Assembly (NCBI GenBank): GCA_963678705.1
Contig: OY783203.1
Span: 42,842,347 to 42,906,346, forward strand
Length of the DNA: 64,000 nt
Direction: 5' to 3'
Source of the DNA: Panorpa germanica
Lineage: Eukaryota > Arthropoda > Insecta > Mecoptera > Panorpidae
Positions 23,612 to 33,485 of the stretch are shown piece after piece; within the stretch, counting starts at the first letter, position 1; every line of letters begins with the position of its first letter. The translations under genes were made by a program, and so were the position numbers. The notes under the pieces were generated by a model. The model worked only from the letters and a program-made list of their open reading frames with translations. It made no database searches and was not told the DNA's origin.

Positions 23612-24966
23612 TCCAATAAAATTTCATACCAACTATATTACCTTTAGAAAAAAAGTAATACATTGTTGAAACAGTTGTGTTAGTATTAGTAAAAATAATG
23701 AATTTTAGAGCATTATAGCTCAAATAATTTTAATGTAACATTTTTCATACTAGCCAAATTTTAAATTTTATTAAAAAGTATTTGTAAGTAATATATTAGT
23801 TTTAATATAAAAAGCGATGCGTTACATTTAACGCTTAAGAACAAAGATTTATTTTATTGCCTTTGCGGGTGAAAACTAAAAGCTCTAGCTTTGATAATAA
23901 TTACATTTTATAAATTAAAATAAATTAAAAACTTTCAGTTTCTAAAATGAGCAATAAATTATTTAATCTAAATTTAAATTAATTTAGAATTTTTGTTTAA
24001 AAATAAATTTCGCAAAAACGTAATTTTTTGTAGCTGTTTATAAATAAAATAATTTAAAAATCACTAACCTGTTTGATTCACTGACGACAATGCACTCACT
24101 ATAATAAAGTATTCTTTTAGAAAGATTTTCTATGCTTTGATAGAAGTCGACAAATAATTGAACTTTGTTAAAGTTTAAAGTAAGTTTGAATAGACCGCTG
24201 ATGGTAGTATTTAGAGGTGTTGCTTCGGCGACAGTCGGTGCATGTTTGAGATTATTTTGGATCCGCGAAGCGCTTTATATCGTAGCGGGCTCTACACTCT
24301 ACAGGCACAGAAATAAGTTTTGGTCTACTACGGCAATACTACGACTGCGACTTCGACCACGACTACGTATTCGTGACATCGATAAAGAGCATTGTAATGA
24401 AAAAATATTTCCCTCAACTGTAATTTAATACGAGTATTTCGCAACATGTTTTTTTTACAATTAATGTGCTCTTAAAAATCGAGATAAAATTATTTTTGCG
24501 TTGTTATTTCAAGTTCTAACTAATATTAATGAAATAATGTAACGTAACTAATTCTAAATGATTGTTCGAAGAGTTTATTAGAAGGCACTATTTTAAGTAG
24601 CGTATTAATCTCACTGTACTCATCTAAGAAAAATTAAACAAAAAGTAAAACGTTTGTTAAATCTGTAGAGCGTTACGTAGTTTGATATTTAATATTTGAT
24701 GTATTATAATCTAATTTATGTGTTAATATTTAAACATGTGTGTTCTTTAGTTCTTATATGATTTTAAATATAACCCAATCATTGCGCTAAATGAATTGAA
24801 ATAAATTGACCTGTAAGGATTTGACGCAAGGACGAAATTTGAAGGAAAAAAATTAACAGTTTACATAAAAAATAATATAAAAATAGCGGTAATTTACATA
24901 ATAGTTTTTACACTTAAAATGTTATGCAAAGTTGTAGTTTTATTCACTTATGTAAAAATTTCGTTT
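23612..24966. other. AT-rich DNA; moderate-GC patch at 24180-24390
   Basis: An 87-codon plus frame (24165-24428) crosses the patch. Its later part (LRLRLRPRLRIRDIDKE) comes from near-repeats of CTACGACTGCGACTTCGACC. No recognisable domain, splice evidence or homologue seen, so it is not called as a gene. Confidence 0.35.
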
Positions 24967-24967
24967 A

Positions 24968-25200
24968 GACGGCATAGTGGTCGAATGTGATAATGATTGA
25001 TATAGCTATATTTTCTGGGTTTGGTTGTATCAAAGATAATGATGTGAGAACTCACAAATTTCATAACATTGTAAGGCAATGGTGTAGCCCACATAAACGA
25101 AGCAACAGTACCATAAAAACTGCCACCAGTAATAAGAGGACGTCGGGATGGAACTCAATATCGAAAGTAGGCTGACGTTAAATAAATATATTTAAAAAAA
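24968..25200 (+). mobile_element. SINE-A copy with shortened head
   Basis: The head GACGGCATAGTGGTCGAATG jumps to TATATTTTCTGGGTTTGGTT, so box B is deleted. Body and tail are complete: ACTGCCACCAGTAATAAGAG, GACGTCGG, GTAGGCTGACGTTAAATAAA and an A-rich end. A 62-codon frame inside it is a shadow. Confidence 0.88.
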
Positions 25201-25433
25201 GAATGTTTGTTGTAGAGGTGTGAGGTTTATAGCGTAACTAGAGTTTCTATAAGTTGTGGAGAGGTACCTCTTGGTGGTGGTGATAGCCTTTAGTATTCTT
25301 CAAAAGTATTTAAATAAGTATATAAGATAATCTAACTTTTTTCAATGGTTGCCTACGGTATCTCTGAGTTAAAATCTTGTATCAGTTGCACTGTTGGGAG
25401 TACAGGGTACAAAATATAATACGTATATTATAG

Positions 25434-25435
<2 letters not shown>

Positions 25436-25491
<56 letters not shown>
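25436..25491. repeat. (TA)n microsatellite
   Basis: About 56 bases of pure TA. Confidence 0.97.
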
Positions 25492-25494
<3 letters not shown>

Positions 25495-26226
25495 CTAGAC
25501 CAAGTGTAGAGCATATACTGAAAAAAATAATGGAACCCCTTCATTATCCACTTGTTGGAAAGTATTTGTTAATGTAAACAAAATTCTGCAACTCTCCCTT
25601 TTGTCAAATTACTGCAAATTACTTTTTTTTTGCTTTCACACCAATGTCATTCTTTGTAGATAAAATTTACAAAATGGTACCCATACTTTTGGACCGTGTG
25701 TTTAAGCTTCATCTATGTGAGCCTAAGGCAAAGCTGGTGATTTCATATACGAGGCTAGAACAAAAAGCAGCTCTCATACACCGAAAACATTTTTAGAAAC
25801 TCACCAATTTATGATAAATAATCAAAAGAGAAATCGAAATGAATAGTGCAATTGAAACAAAACATTGCAATACATATAACAAGCACCATAGATACAGCGT
25901 GAAACTGCAGGTACATTTGATATTTAAAGATTCTAAATATTATTATTTTCAGAATTTTAATATTAAATTACGAAGGCAATTTCATTGTCAAAGGCGTAAC
26001 AGTGGAGAGTTTTGAGGAATTGCCGCCGGAGAGCCATCTTTCTGGATTAGGTTTTCAGATTACCGCTTGTTTTTAATATCTAATTACACACAACGTCAAC
26101 AAACATGGGTGTCTCAAAAGTCATGATACATATCGTAATAATTATTATAGAAATTAATATATAATACATAATACCCAAAATACAACACCGATAATAAATA
26201 TTACTTTAAATAAAAGTTTGAAATAT
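25492..26226. other. moderately AT-rich DNA, nothing recognised
   Basis: 25500-25800 and 25980-26110 are a little less AT-rich than the surroundings, but I found no second copy, coding signal or transposon end. Confidence 0.4.
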
Positions 26227-26227
26227 A

Positions 26228-26320
26228 CGAGGCGTGTTTTTTAAGTAAGTACCGTTTTGGAATTAAAAAAAGACATGCAAAGATATCGCAATAATTTTAT
26301 TTTTACATGAAAGCCTGTAC
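26228..26320 (+). mobile_element. DNA-transposon terminal fragment (Tc1/mariner-like), tentative
   Basis: After TA at 26227-26228 comes CGAGGCGTGTTTTTTAAGTA and AGTACCGTTTT, the style of terminal sequence seen in Tc1/mariner-like elements (TA, then CGAGG.GTGTT). A similar start, TACGAGGAATGCCTAAAAAA, lies at 32007. No matching opposite end or transposase was found. Confidence 0.4.
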
Positions 26321-26773
26321 CTTAATCTACTTTTGACCATGTTTATAAGCTGTGCCCTTTCTGGACACTAGTGTACTGCCTTAATCGATATTTCTAATTC
26401 TCATGCTTACTGGTTTTCCTAGGCATTTGCGTATATTTTACGTCTAATAAGTGAAGCCCAGACACAACACCCACAATTGACGGCGCTGGCGAAATAATCC
26501 CACATTCATGCTGTTCATTGTCACAAACAAAACATATAAAGAAAATTACGTAGCTTTATTGTATCTAACAGTTTGTCTGACGTCAAACATAAATAGCAAA
26601 AACATATGCAACATGCATTGCTAATATTGCGGAAAACATTAATAAGTGTTTTTACGTAAAGTTTTTCCTATATGCTGCGTTATATTTACGCTGTGTGTTT
26701 AGCGGATTTATGTAAATGATAAACTATATATTCGATAATTTCAGACTTTGATTTTGTTTTTGTTGAAAATGTA

Positions 26774-27152
26774 ATGACATATGCCAGCAGTTCTCAAACT
26801 TTTTACTTTTTACCAAAAATTACCAGGTCCAGAATAGAAAATAAAAGGAAAAAGAATGAGAGCACTATAATTAAAACTACAAATTCCAAGTCCGATAATC
26901 AGGATCATAGTTCGGATTCAAACATGGCATCGAAAATAGAAACATCAGACAATGACTTAATGACAATGATAGACAAAGAAAAATACGAAAAAGAGACAAG
27001 AAAACAGAAAGAGTTACAAGAGCAACGGAATAAAAGAATAAAACAAATTTGTAAAAGAAATGGATATAATTAAAATGCATGTAAATTTTTAATTGCTTTA
27101 AGTGCTAATAACTATAAAAAGTTGATTCACTCATATAAATATTAAAAAAAAA
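26774..27152 (+). mobile_element. retroelement-like 3' end, tail copy 2, with 99-codon coding remnant
   Basis: The open frame 26774-27073 ends in a highly charged stretch (KEKYEKETRKQKELQEQRNK, then RIKQICKRNGYN). It is followed by AGTGCTAATAACTATAAAAA, GTTGATTCACTCATATAAAT and an A-run, the same tail as at 6839, 38401, 46985 and 56345. The SDND and KY.KE motifs match the minus-strand copy at 6929-7114, so the frame is probably the C-terminus of an element protein. Near its start, CAGCAGTTCTCAAACTTTTT resembles a hAT end, possibly by chance. Confidence 0.55.
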
Positions 27153-27159
27153 TCCGTGT

Positions 27160-27570
27160 AATGCGAGGGTTAGGTGTATCACAAATGGAGCAGCCTACTC
27201 TACACTTTCATCTCTAGAAAGAACAAAAACATGTTTGCAAAAATTTTTGCTGAATAATATGATAATATTAGCACACAACGCATAGGTATATTAAATTAAA
27301 ACACAAAAAGTTGTGCACGTTAAGAGAAGACTTTTATTATAATGGAAAATGCGACGTGCCTGTCTGTTGTTATCGGTAAACATTGCGCGCTAAATTATTA
27401 TACGACAAGCAAGAAACTATGTAACTGAAAAAAACTATGTATGTACCGTTGGTCATGTAGGCGAGTGCGCCCCTACATTCTAAACAGTGACTCTTATTTA
27501 TTAGAATACATCCATTTCTATAATTTAGTTATTGGAATGTTTAAAAGAACTGATAAAAAATAATATCTTA
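27160..27570. other. AT-rich DNA with a GCGAGGGTTAGG motif
   Basis: GTGTAATGCGAGGGTTAGGT at about 27160 resembles the right end of the small element at 9878-10012. Nothing else recognised. Confidence 0.4.
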
Positions 27571-27643
27571 ATAACTGCCAACATAGTAGGAGATCGTCGG
27601 TCGTCAGCATCGGAAATAGGCCAACGGTAAATAATTAAAAAAG
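27571..27643 (+). repeat. SINE-A 3' fragment
   Basis: AACTGCCAACATAGTAGGAG, ATCGTCGGTCGTCAGCATCG and GAAATAGGCCAACGGTAAAT followed by A-rich sequence. This is a clean copy of the SINE-A 3' third. Confidence 0.85.
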
Positions 27644-27721
27644 AAGATATGTAAACTGACCTGTTTTAATAATAATTAAATCGTGAACATATCTTTTTAA
27701 CGATTAGATTGTTTAAAATTT

Positions 27722-27841
27722 ATTTTATTTAATATTCACCTATTTCCGGTGCTGAGTCCTATCACCGATAATGTTCTACCATGTTGACAGTATTAGTGGT
27801 GTCGTGCCTCATATATGTTGGTCGCTGCCTACTTAGTGTAC

Positions 27842-27904
<63 letters not shown>

Positions 27905-28024
27905 ATATATGTATATAATCAATATACGTTGATAATAAGTAATCCCAGAGAACTTAACTTTGGTTCGGAGATCGAACTCGAAGACATAGTAGTCTAGCAA
28001 CAATGCTCTCACTCACAATATCGT
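27722..28024 (-). mobile_element. SINE-A copy interrupted by an internal (TA)n expansion
   Basis: On the minus strand the whole SINE is present: tail (CCTATTTCCGGTGCTGAGTC, CTATCACCGATAATGTTC), central GTGGTGTCGTGCCTCATATA, then CGCTGCCTACTTAG. A (TA)n array occupies 27844-27900. The 5' half follows (GATAATAAGTAATCCCAGAG, TTCGGAGATCGAACTCGAAG, TCAACAATGCTCTCACTCA-like). The array replaces the AT-rich part of the body. Confidence 0.88.
27844..27900. repeat. (TA)n microsatellite inside SINE-A
   Basis: About 57 bases of pure TA lying within the minus-strand SINE-A copy 27722-28024. Confidence 0.97.
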
Positions 28025-28030
28025 CTGCAA

Positions 28031-28139
28031 GTAATCAGTTAAATTAAACCATATCCAAACCCATATAAAATAGTTCTGCTCTGAAAATCGAACCCGAATA
28101 CACAACAACTTTACTTCTAACCAAGACTATGTGTAAACC
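28031..28139 (-). repeat. SINE-A 5' fragment
   Basis: The minus strand holds the 5' half: CAGTTAAATTAAACCATATC, CAAACCC, CTCTGAAAATCGAACCCGAA and TACACAACAACTTTAC. It lies a few bases from the preceding copy in the same orientation, so it may be a partial tandem duplication of the head or an independent insertion. Confidence 0.65.
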
Positions 28140-28251
28140 AATACATCTGTGCTGATGCATTTCACATTAATTTCATTTTACTAAATAATAAGATGAAACG
28201 TTTGCTGAAAAATATTACATTATCATATGATAGTCGTACATGAAATATATA

Positions 28252-28320
28252 GGGGGACATCCATAAATTATGTCACACAAATTTTCAGTAATTTTGACCC
28301 CCCCGTCCTGGAACTGGTAC
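28252..28320 (+). mobile_element. solo end of the GGGxxATCCATAAA MITE family
   Basis: GGGGGACATCCATAAATTAT, GTCACACAAATTTTCAG and GACCCCCCC share the end and adjacent C-run with the element at 18749-18934. No opposite end was found downstream. Confidence 0.6.
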
Positions 28321-28988
28321 AATTTTTTTAAACAGTATTTATTTTAATGTATGAAACAATTTTGGCTAGTTATTAGATTGAAAACAATACATACTCGTAC
28401 ATTTTGAATTTACATTTACAGCAAGATCTTTCAACGTTGTTAAATATAAACTTTGGTGTTACAAAGAAAAGTTGCACAGTGGTAATGTTTCTTAATATTG
28501 ATCTCTTAAAAGTAAATTTATATATTAATTAAATCACTGTTACAGTTTTCTTTTGTTATTGACTGTGACACCTAGGCTACCTACAAAATTATCTCAACAA
28601 TAAATTTCAATTTGCTTTATTGATTTGGAGGGCAAGATTTATATATTTGTGGTTGCATCAATCGTACAATGAACTGTGTCGGATATCCGCTGTTGTTTAG
28701 CGTAACGCTTCAGTACAGTCAAATATTATGCAATCAACTACAATATGGTAGTAGTTAATTAAAAACTTAAAGTTTATTGTATAAAAAAAACAAAACAAAT
28801 AAGGAAATTTGTTCTGATTGAAGCAGAATCCAACCGTCTGTAATGTTTATGCATATATTCAAATACTGGCAACGAAATATATTATTTCCTTGACTGGCAA
28901 TTAAATAACTCACCATTTATTAACAAAAACAATTATTAAATAAATGCGAATTTGCAAAATATCGTCAACCTTTTACGTATTGCGGATT
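28321..28988. other. AT-rich DNA, nothing recognised
   Basis: No supported feature. Confidence 0.4.
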
Positions 28989-28989
28989 C

Positions 28990-29130
28990 CAGTATTTGTG
29001 GTATGGTGATGAAGCACATAATCAAGTTAATTCTGATAAAAACCAAATCCAAAATATATAGAGCGAATTCTAGAATCCAACCCAGATGCACAGCAGTCTT
29101 ACATCAAGCATCAATGCTCTCAACCACTGG
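28990..29130 (-). mobile_element. SINE-A 5' half
   Basis: The minus copy with GCACATAATCAAGTTAATTC, ACCAAATCCAAAATATATAG, GAATCCAACCCAGATGCACA, GCAGTCTTACATCAAGCATC and AATGCTCTCAACCACTGG. The head is well kept although box B has decayed (AGAATCCAACCC). The 3' half of the SINE is absent. Confidence 0.8.
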
Positions 29131-30018
29131 AGCATTGAGATACGTAACAACAAAATACTTTTTTTAAAATGGACTAAGCACAACTAGCTGGTAAGCCGGC
29201 TACCCTTGACAAGCTGGTAAATAAACTTTTGTGACTAGTTTGGATGTAATGATTCCGAATGTTTTGTTTACCAGTTTCTATTTTGATAATTTAGGTCTAC
29301 ATCTTGAGAAAATGGCGGCTAAAAACGGTTTTTGAGATATCGAGTTGCACCGCTGTAAAAAGGAGCATTTTACTGAAAATTGGTATTGATTCAAAAGGCG
29401 AATGACATTCAACAATGCTTAAAATTTTGCTCATCTTTCTTATGCCCATCATTGTACGTTATAAACACATAACACTGTGCTGCTTTAATGCTAGATCTGA
29501 AGAGAAATATTTAAACCACAATTTTACAAGCTGAACATTTTCTGTTCTAAGCGCGGTCCAGAAATACGTGGCTCGTATTATGCCATATAGCTAATGCGGC
29601 AAAGATTGCAAGAAGGAAAAAACGATATATCTGTACTGTTTTTGTCAATTAAGCCTTTTCAAATGTTTGATTAAGAACTGATTATACTTCAATGTCATCA
29701 ATTAGTACAAATGTATCTCTAATACAGATAATGAAAGATAATACCACTGTATAATTGCATTTGCAATGGAAATGGATATAAAAATACATTTCGACCTACT
29801 TTACTTGTTTACGAGCAAACAAATGTAAAAACAAATCGGATTTTGATAAACAATCACAGCAGGAAGAGAAGCAAACATCATTTGAAAGTAATTACGAGTA
29901 ACTCTCAAAATGCTAATATAGTTGTTTGTGTTTTATTTGTTTTGAATAGAATTATTTCCGCGAAGACCTTGTTCAATATTTAGTTCTGCTAATCAGAAAA
30001 ATATCGTTTTAAAGAGTC
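29131..30018. other. AT-rich DNA; complex sequence at 29280-29420
   Basis: 29280-29420 (GAAAATGGCGGCTAAAAACG, GAGATATCGAGTTGCACCGC) looks like a fragment of a complex interspersed repeat, but no second copy was identified. Confidence 0.35.
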
Positions 30019-30145
30019 TTTCAACGAGAGGTGTCATTTTAAATCAACATTAAAAAACAACATTTTTGAGAAAAGAGGTGATATTTTATTTTTAATCCAA
30101 AGCATAAACTCTGAGATTAGTAATGGAATACAATATCTGCCAAAT
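30019..30145 (+). repeat. dispersed repeat C, copy 1
   Basis: CGAGAGGTGTCATTTTAAAT, ACAACATTTTTGAGAAAAGA, then AAACTCTGAGATTAGTAATG and CAATATCTGC match the same order of blocks at 60164-60280. A shorter minus-strand piece is at 35470-35500. Origin unknown. Confidence 0.65.
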
Positions 30146-30249
30146 ATCACCGCAGTGACGGTTGTATGTTGACAGTTCAGAACAATTCGGGAAATTAATT
30201 AAAAACAATCCTCTTGTTGAAAGACACTGTATTAAGCATTATTCGTATT

Positions 30250-30320
30250 ATAAATATCCTTAACATTGTAGGAAGTCATCAGCAATAGGTCTCAGCATTA
30301 GAAATAGGCTGAGTATAATT
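30250..30320 (+). repeat. SINE-A 3' fragment
   Basis: ATCCTTAACATTGTAGGAAG, TCATCAGCAATAGGTCTCAG and CATTAGAAATAGGCTGA match the SINE-A 3' third with scattered substitutions. Confidence 0.7.
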
Positions 30321-30469
30321 GTAAAATAGAAAGTGTGAATAAATAAATAATTTCTAAGCACAAACATTGTTATCACTTTATAAAATTATTGATCTAGTGT
30401 CAAACTCATAATCTATAGGAAGGAAGTAAGTGCCCTATTTTTTCCTACATCCGGATGCCCCTTTCGCCC

Positions 30470-30552
30470 GGATGATCCTTTCCTCTTTGCTTGCAAAATC
30501 TCCTCTAGGCCTACTGGACTTTCACTTTCTCCTGACCCGTACTCTTACTGAA
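30470..30552 (+). repeat. pyrimidine-rich dispersed repeat, copy 2
   Basis: Aligns with the reverse strand of 1203-1284 (shared CTTGCAA, CTCTAGGCCTA, TTTCACTTTCTCCTGACCC). The following 30600-30780 remains C/T-rich without a clear partner. Confidence 0.55.
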
Positions 30553-31164
30553 CTCTAATGGTCGATAGGACAGTGTTCTTTTTATCTCATTAGTATATAC
30601 CCTACAAACTATCACGCTTCACTCCTGTTTTTAATTTCTTTTCTCTTACTTTTAACCTTATTCATCCATTTTATTCCCTTCTTCTTCCCTTGCAGGATTA
30701 CTTCGTTTTCCTTCTTCTCCTTATACACCTACTCTTAATATTCTCTAATGTTTCTTCTTCCATGCCACACATTCCTCTGCTCCCCTAATATTACTGAATA
30801 ATTTCTTGAAAATGGGTGTCTACTTGAATAAAATTATTAATGAATTCTATTTTAAAAGATAAGAAACAAATTTTTTTAACAACCTAAGAAAAAAATAGAA
30901 TAATGAATTTACTTAAGAATTTATATTCGTTATAAATTATTAAATAAGCTTCAGTCACAACATTTTTTTCAGATTTTGTACGCAACTCTATACGGCCGGA
31001 AAACTGAAAATTTAAAATAATATACGCATTCTGAACGGAGTAGAGATGGTGGCTATAGAACCAGCTATTTTTGATTAAAACATATTTTACGAGCAAATTC
31101 ACATTTTACGTAATTCACATATATGAGGCCGTGGAGGGATATATGGTAATTTATACTTTATTTG
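30553..31164. other. pyrimidine-rich then AT-rich DNA
   Basis: C/T-rich to about 30785, then AT-rich. No gene or RNA supported. Confidence 0.4.
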
Positions 31165-31592
31165 ACTAACTTTTTTTCAAAATTTGGAATTCTTTTTACA
31201 AAATTACAACTTTCTAATAATTTTTACCATCAGCAAAAACCGCACCCGTGACTCCAAATAAAATTGGGATTATTTTTTAATTAGATTCTAAATTATTATT
31301 GAATCACAAAGTTCCATACCAGGCCTCTCAATTTTCACAACGCCTTTTCTATAACAATTTGAATTTTTAAATTTCGAAATATGTTTCCATTGAATGGCAT
31401 AATATACATTGTGATATACATGCAAAATTTTTACGAATTAACAGTTATACAGCAAAAAGCACCCACTTTTTCCAAAATGACGGTTTTCCAAGAAATTCAG
31501 GGAACAGGAACTCCAAAAATCTTACAATTTGTTACTCTACGAAATAGTAAATTTTCAAAAAGATGCATATATCCTTTTTCGAGCCATAATGC
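31165..31592 (-). repeat. dispersed repeat A, copy 1 (minus)
   Basis: The reverse strand matches the repeats at 52672-53135 and 58733-59052 in order: TATGGCTCGAAAAAGG, TTTTTGAAAATTTACTATTT, CGTAGAG, CCCTGAATTTCTTGGAAAAC, CGTCATTTTGG, TTTTTGCTGTATAACTGTTA, ATTCGTAAAAATTTTGCATG and TGTATATCAC. The far end (GAGTCACGGGTGCGGTTTTT) matches 53060-53085. The 76-codon plus frame here is on the opposite strand and is a shadow. Confidence 0.8.
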
Positions 31593-31599
31593 AAATTGC

Positions 31600-32080
31600 A
31601 CAAACATATAAACAAATAAACATGGAACATAATAAATAAGATTTTAAAATAGAAAATAAAATGTAATAAGTTAAATCACAATGCGGAACTATTTATATCA
31701 GTAATTGTAAAAAAGGAAACTGACAACCAACAATTGTATCACAATTCACATCTCTATTTTTATTATTATTTTTCATATCTAAGTGACACACTGACAGATA
31801 AGACACGTTTTTATCAGATGCATTATACAGTCACCAGACAACTGCAGCGAATATTATATGAAGCATAAGATGAATCGTTTTCAATTTTATACACTACGAA
31901 AAATTAAATTAGTACTTCTTTTATTATTTATTTTGAATTTCTTATAAATTATTTAAAATAAAACTCTGTAAAATTATTCGTACTGACTTATAAATATGTA
32001 GATACGAGGAATGCCTAAAAAATAACGACATTGATGCTGTAAAACTTTTTACTTTAAATTTATACATATTTAGTTACTAT
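31600..32080. other. AT-rich DNA; possible transposon end near 32007
   Basis: TACGAGGAATGCCTAAAAAA at 32003-32022 resembles the terminal sequence at 26227. Nothing else recognised. Confidence 0.35.
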
Positions 32081-32176
32081 CAGAAAAGAGCATTGATACT
32101 GTGACATTGTTGATTGATTGCTGTGCCTTCGAGTTTTCTGGGTTTGGCAATTATCAAGTTTAATAGATTATGTATA
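32081..32176 (+). mobile_element. SINE-A 5' part
   Basis: CAGAAAAGAGCATTGATACT, GATTGATTGCTGTGCCTTCG, AGTTTTCTGGGTTTGGCAAT and TATCAAGTTTAATAGATTAT. It is cut at a TA where the transposon 32177-32704 begins. The expected 3' half is not found on the other side of that transposon. Confidence 0.75.
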
Positions 32177-32704
32177 CATAGTGTCTCATAAAGATCCAAC
32201 TATTTTAGGTGCGAACGAGATGGTACGATACCGCGAGAGTGGGGAGAGCGTTTAATAATTTTTAATTCCTATTATGCCGTACACGGGAGAGTAACATTGT
32301 GTTTTTTTGTGTGCGTACGTTTTTCGAAACCAGCCATTCGACTTAACTATCGATTGCGGAATATTTGTGAGGCGCCAAGGAGCCCAGACATTACTCCATA
32401 CGATTTTCTTCTTTGGGGTTACTTTAAATCATGAGTACGATAATTCTCTACAATCTTTAGTGGAGTTGAGGACAAATATCACAGAAAAAATTGCATCGAC
32501 TTCCAGACCTCTTCCTCAGAAAGTTTTTAGAAACCTACATCTGAGAATCGAGGAATGTTGTCAGCGAAACGAACGTCACCTCAACGATATTATTTAAAAA
32601 ACATACAAATTTGTTTCTTTGCGAATTAATTCTTAAAAAATAAACAATTTTAAAAGAAACCTGTTTTCTCTGTTTTATTGTTCTTTGAGAGATGAGACAC
32701 CCTG
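32177..32704 (+). mobile_element. internally deleted Tc1/mariner-like element, 528 bp
   Basis: The left end CATAGTGTCTCATAAAG and the inverted right end CAGGGTGTCTCATCTCTC are terminal inverted repeats flanked by TA on each side (32175-32176, 32705-32706). The interior keeps only the C-terminal part of a transposase (32351-32597). A full element of this type would be well over 1 kb, so most of the gene is deleted. It inserted into or abuts a SINE-A fragment. Confidence 0.75.
32351..32597 (+). pseudogene. transposase C-terminal remnant (Tc1/mariner-like), frameshifted
   Basis: In one frame, 32351-32401 reads toward APRSPDITPYDFLLWGYFK, a hallmark of DDE transposases of Tc1/mariner-like elements (the D of PYDF lies where the last catalytic acidic residue is expected). 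A stop follows at TCATGA. The reading then continues in the frame 1 nt back (HEYDNSLQSLVELRTNITEK, then PLPQKVFRNLHLRIEECCQR) to a stop near 32597. The N-terminal DNA-binding part and first catalytic residues are absent. Dead gene. Confidence 0.8.
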
Positions 32705-32706
32705 TA

Positions 32707-32991
32707 TAAAAGCCACCCTGTATTATTATAATGAATATAATAATTTCTAATAAATACATGCACAATAAGTACAATCAAAATAAAATTTAAAAACTAAAAC
32801 GATAGGTGGGTAGTGCACCCGAGACAGCTCTGTGTAGTCAGCTATATTTACATTATGTTCTGTTAACACGTAAAATTTAAGTGAATATTTGTTATAAGTT
32901 TTATTAGTATACATAATATTAACTAAAGTGCGCTATCGCTATTTCTTCAAACTAACTATATAAAATAGTTAGTGTGAAGTAATAACTTATC
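32707..32991. other. AT-rich DNA, nothing recognised
   Basis: No supported feature. Confidence 0.4.
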
Positions 32992-33131
32992 TATAGTTCA
33001 AATTAAGAGAGTTCGGCGATGACTCATGCTTAAAATAAGTTGTGTCAAACAAATGATTCAACACCGTATCGCAGATTTATACGACACATATAACCTATTT
33101 TAAGCACCAAACTCTCGTAATTTTAAGTATA
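32992..33131. mobile_element. palindromic MITE P, copy 1, about 140 bp
   Basis: The left arm TATAGTTCAAATTAAGAGAG, TTCGGCGATGACTCATGCTT, AAAATAAGTTGTGT pairs with the inverted right arm TATACTTAAAATTACGAGAG, TTTGGTGCTTAAAATAGGTT, ATATGTGT; the right arm lacks about 10 bases. The whole element aligns end to end with the reverse complement of 48123-48276. No coding capacity. The outer ends are TATA, consistent with a TA target. Confidence 0.8.
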
Positions 33132-33139
33132 TCAGAGTC

Positions 33140-33477
33140 TCATTACATGATATGAAATGCACCGTTTATTACCTACTAAAATATACAAATGCTCTAGAAT
33201 TATCTCTCGATGAGCAGTGTTATATCCACTTCAATTAGAATAACTATTTTTGTGCTATGCAATAAATAATGTCACTACAAAATATAACCTATTGTCGCAG
33301 TTAACTTGGAAGTGCATTAAATCTGACCTTTAGCAATTGTAACTATTTTAGTAAAGTATTGACATATTGTCAATGAAGTTATTTTAAATATATGCTTGTA
33401 GTTGTAGCTAAATATAACATCAGCTCATAATATAATTTCTTTTAATCATTTCTTCAAATATCGGAAACCATACGAGG
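33140..33477. other. AT-rich DNA, nothing recognised
   Basis: No supported feature. Confidence 0.4.
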
Positions 33478-33485
33478 GCAGCGAT

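Noticed and set aside
24165-24428. 87-codon frame in a moderate-GC patch
   Set aside because: The repetitive LRLRLRPRLR part reflects a short repeated CGACTNCGACT motif; no homologue or splice signal recognised.
26784-26803. hAT end CAGCAGTTCTCAAACTTTTT inside a retroelement-like region
   Set aside because: No inverted partner or 8-bp duplication found; could be chance.
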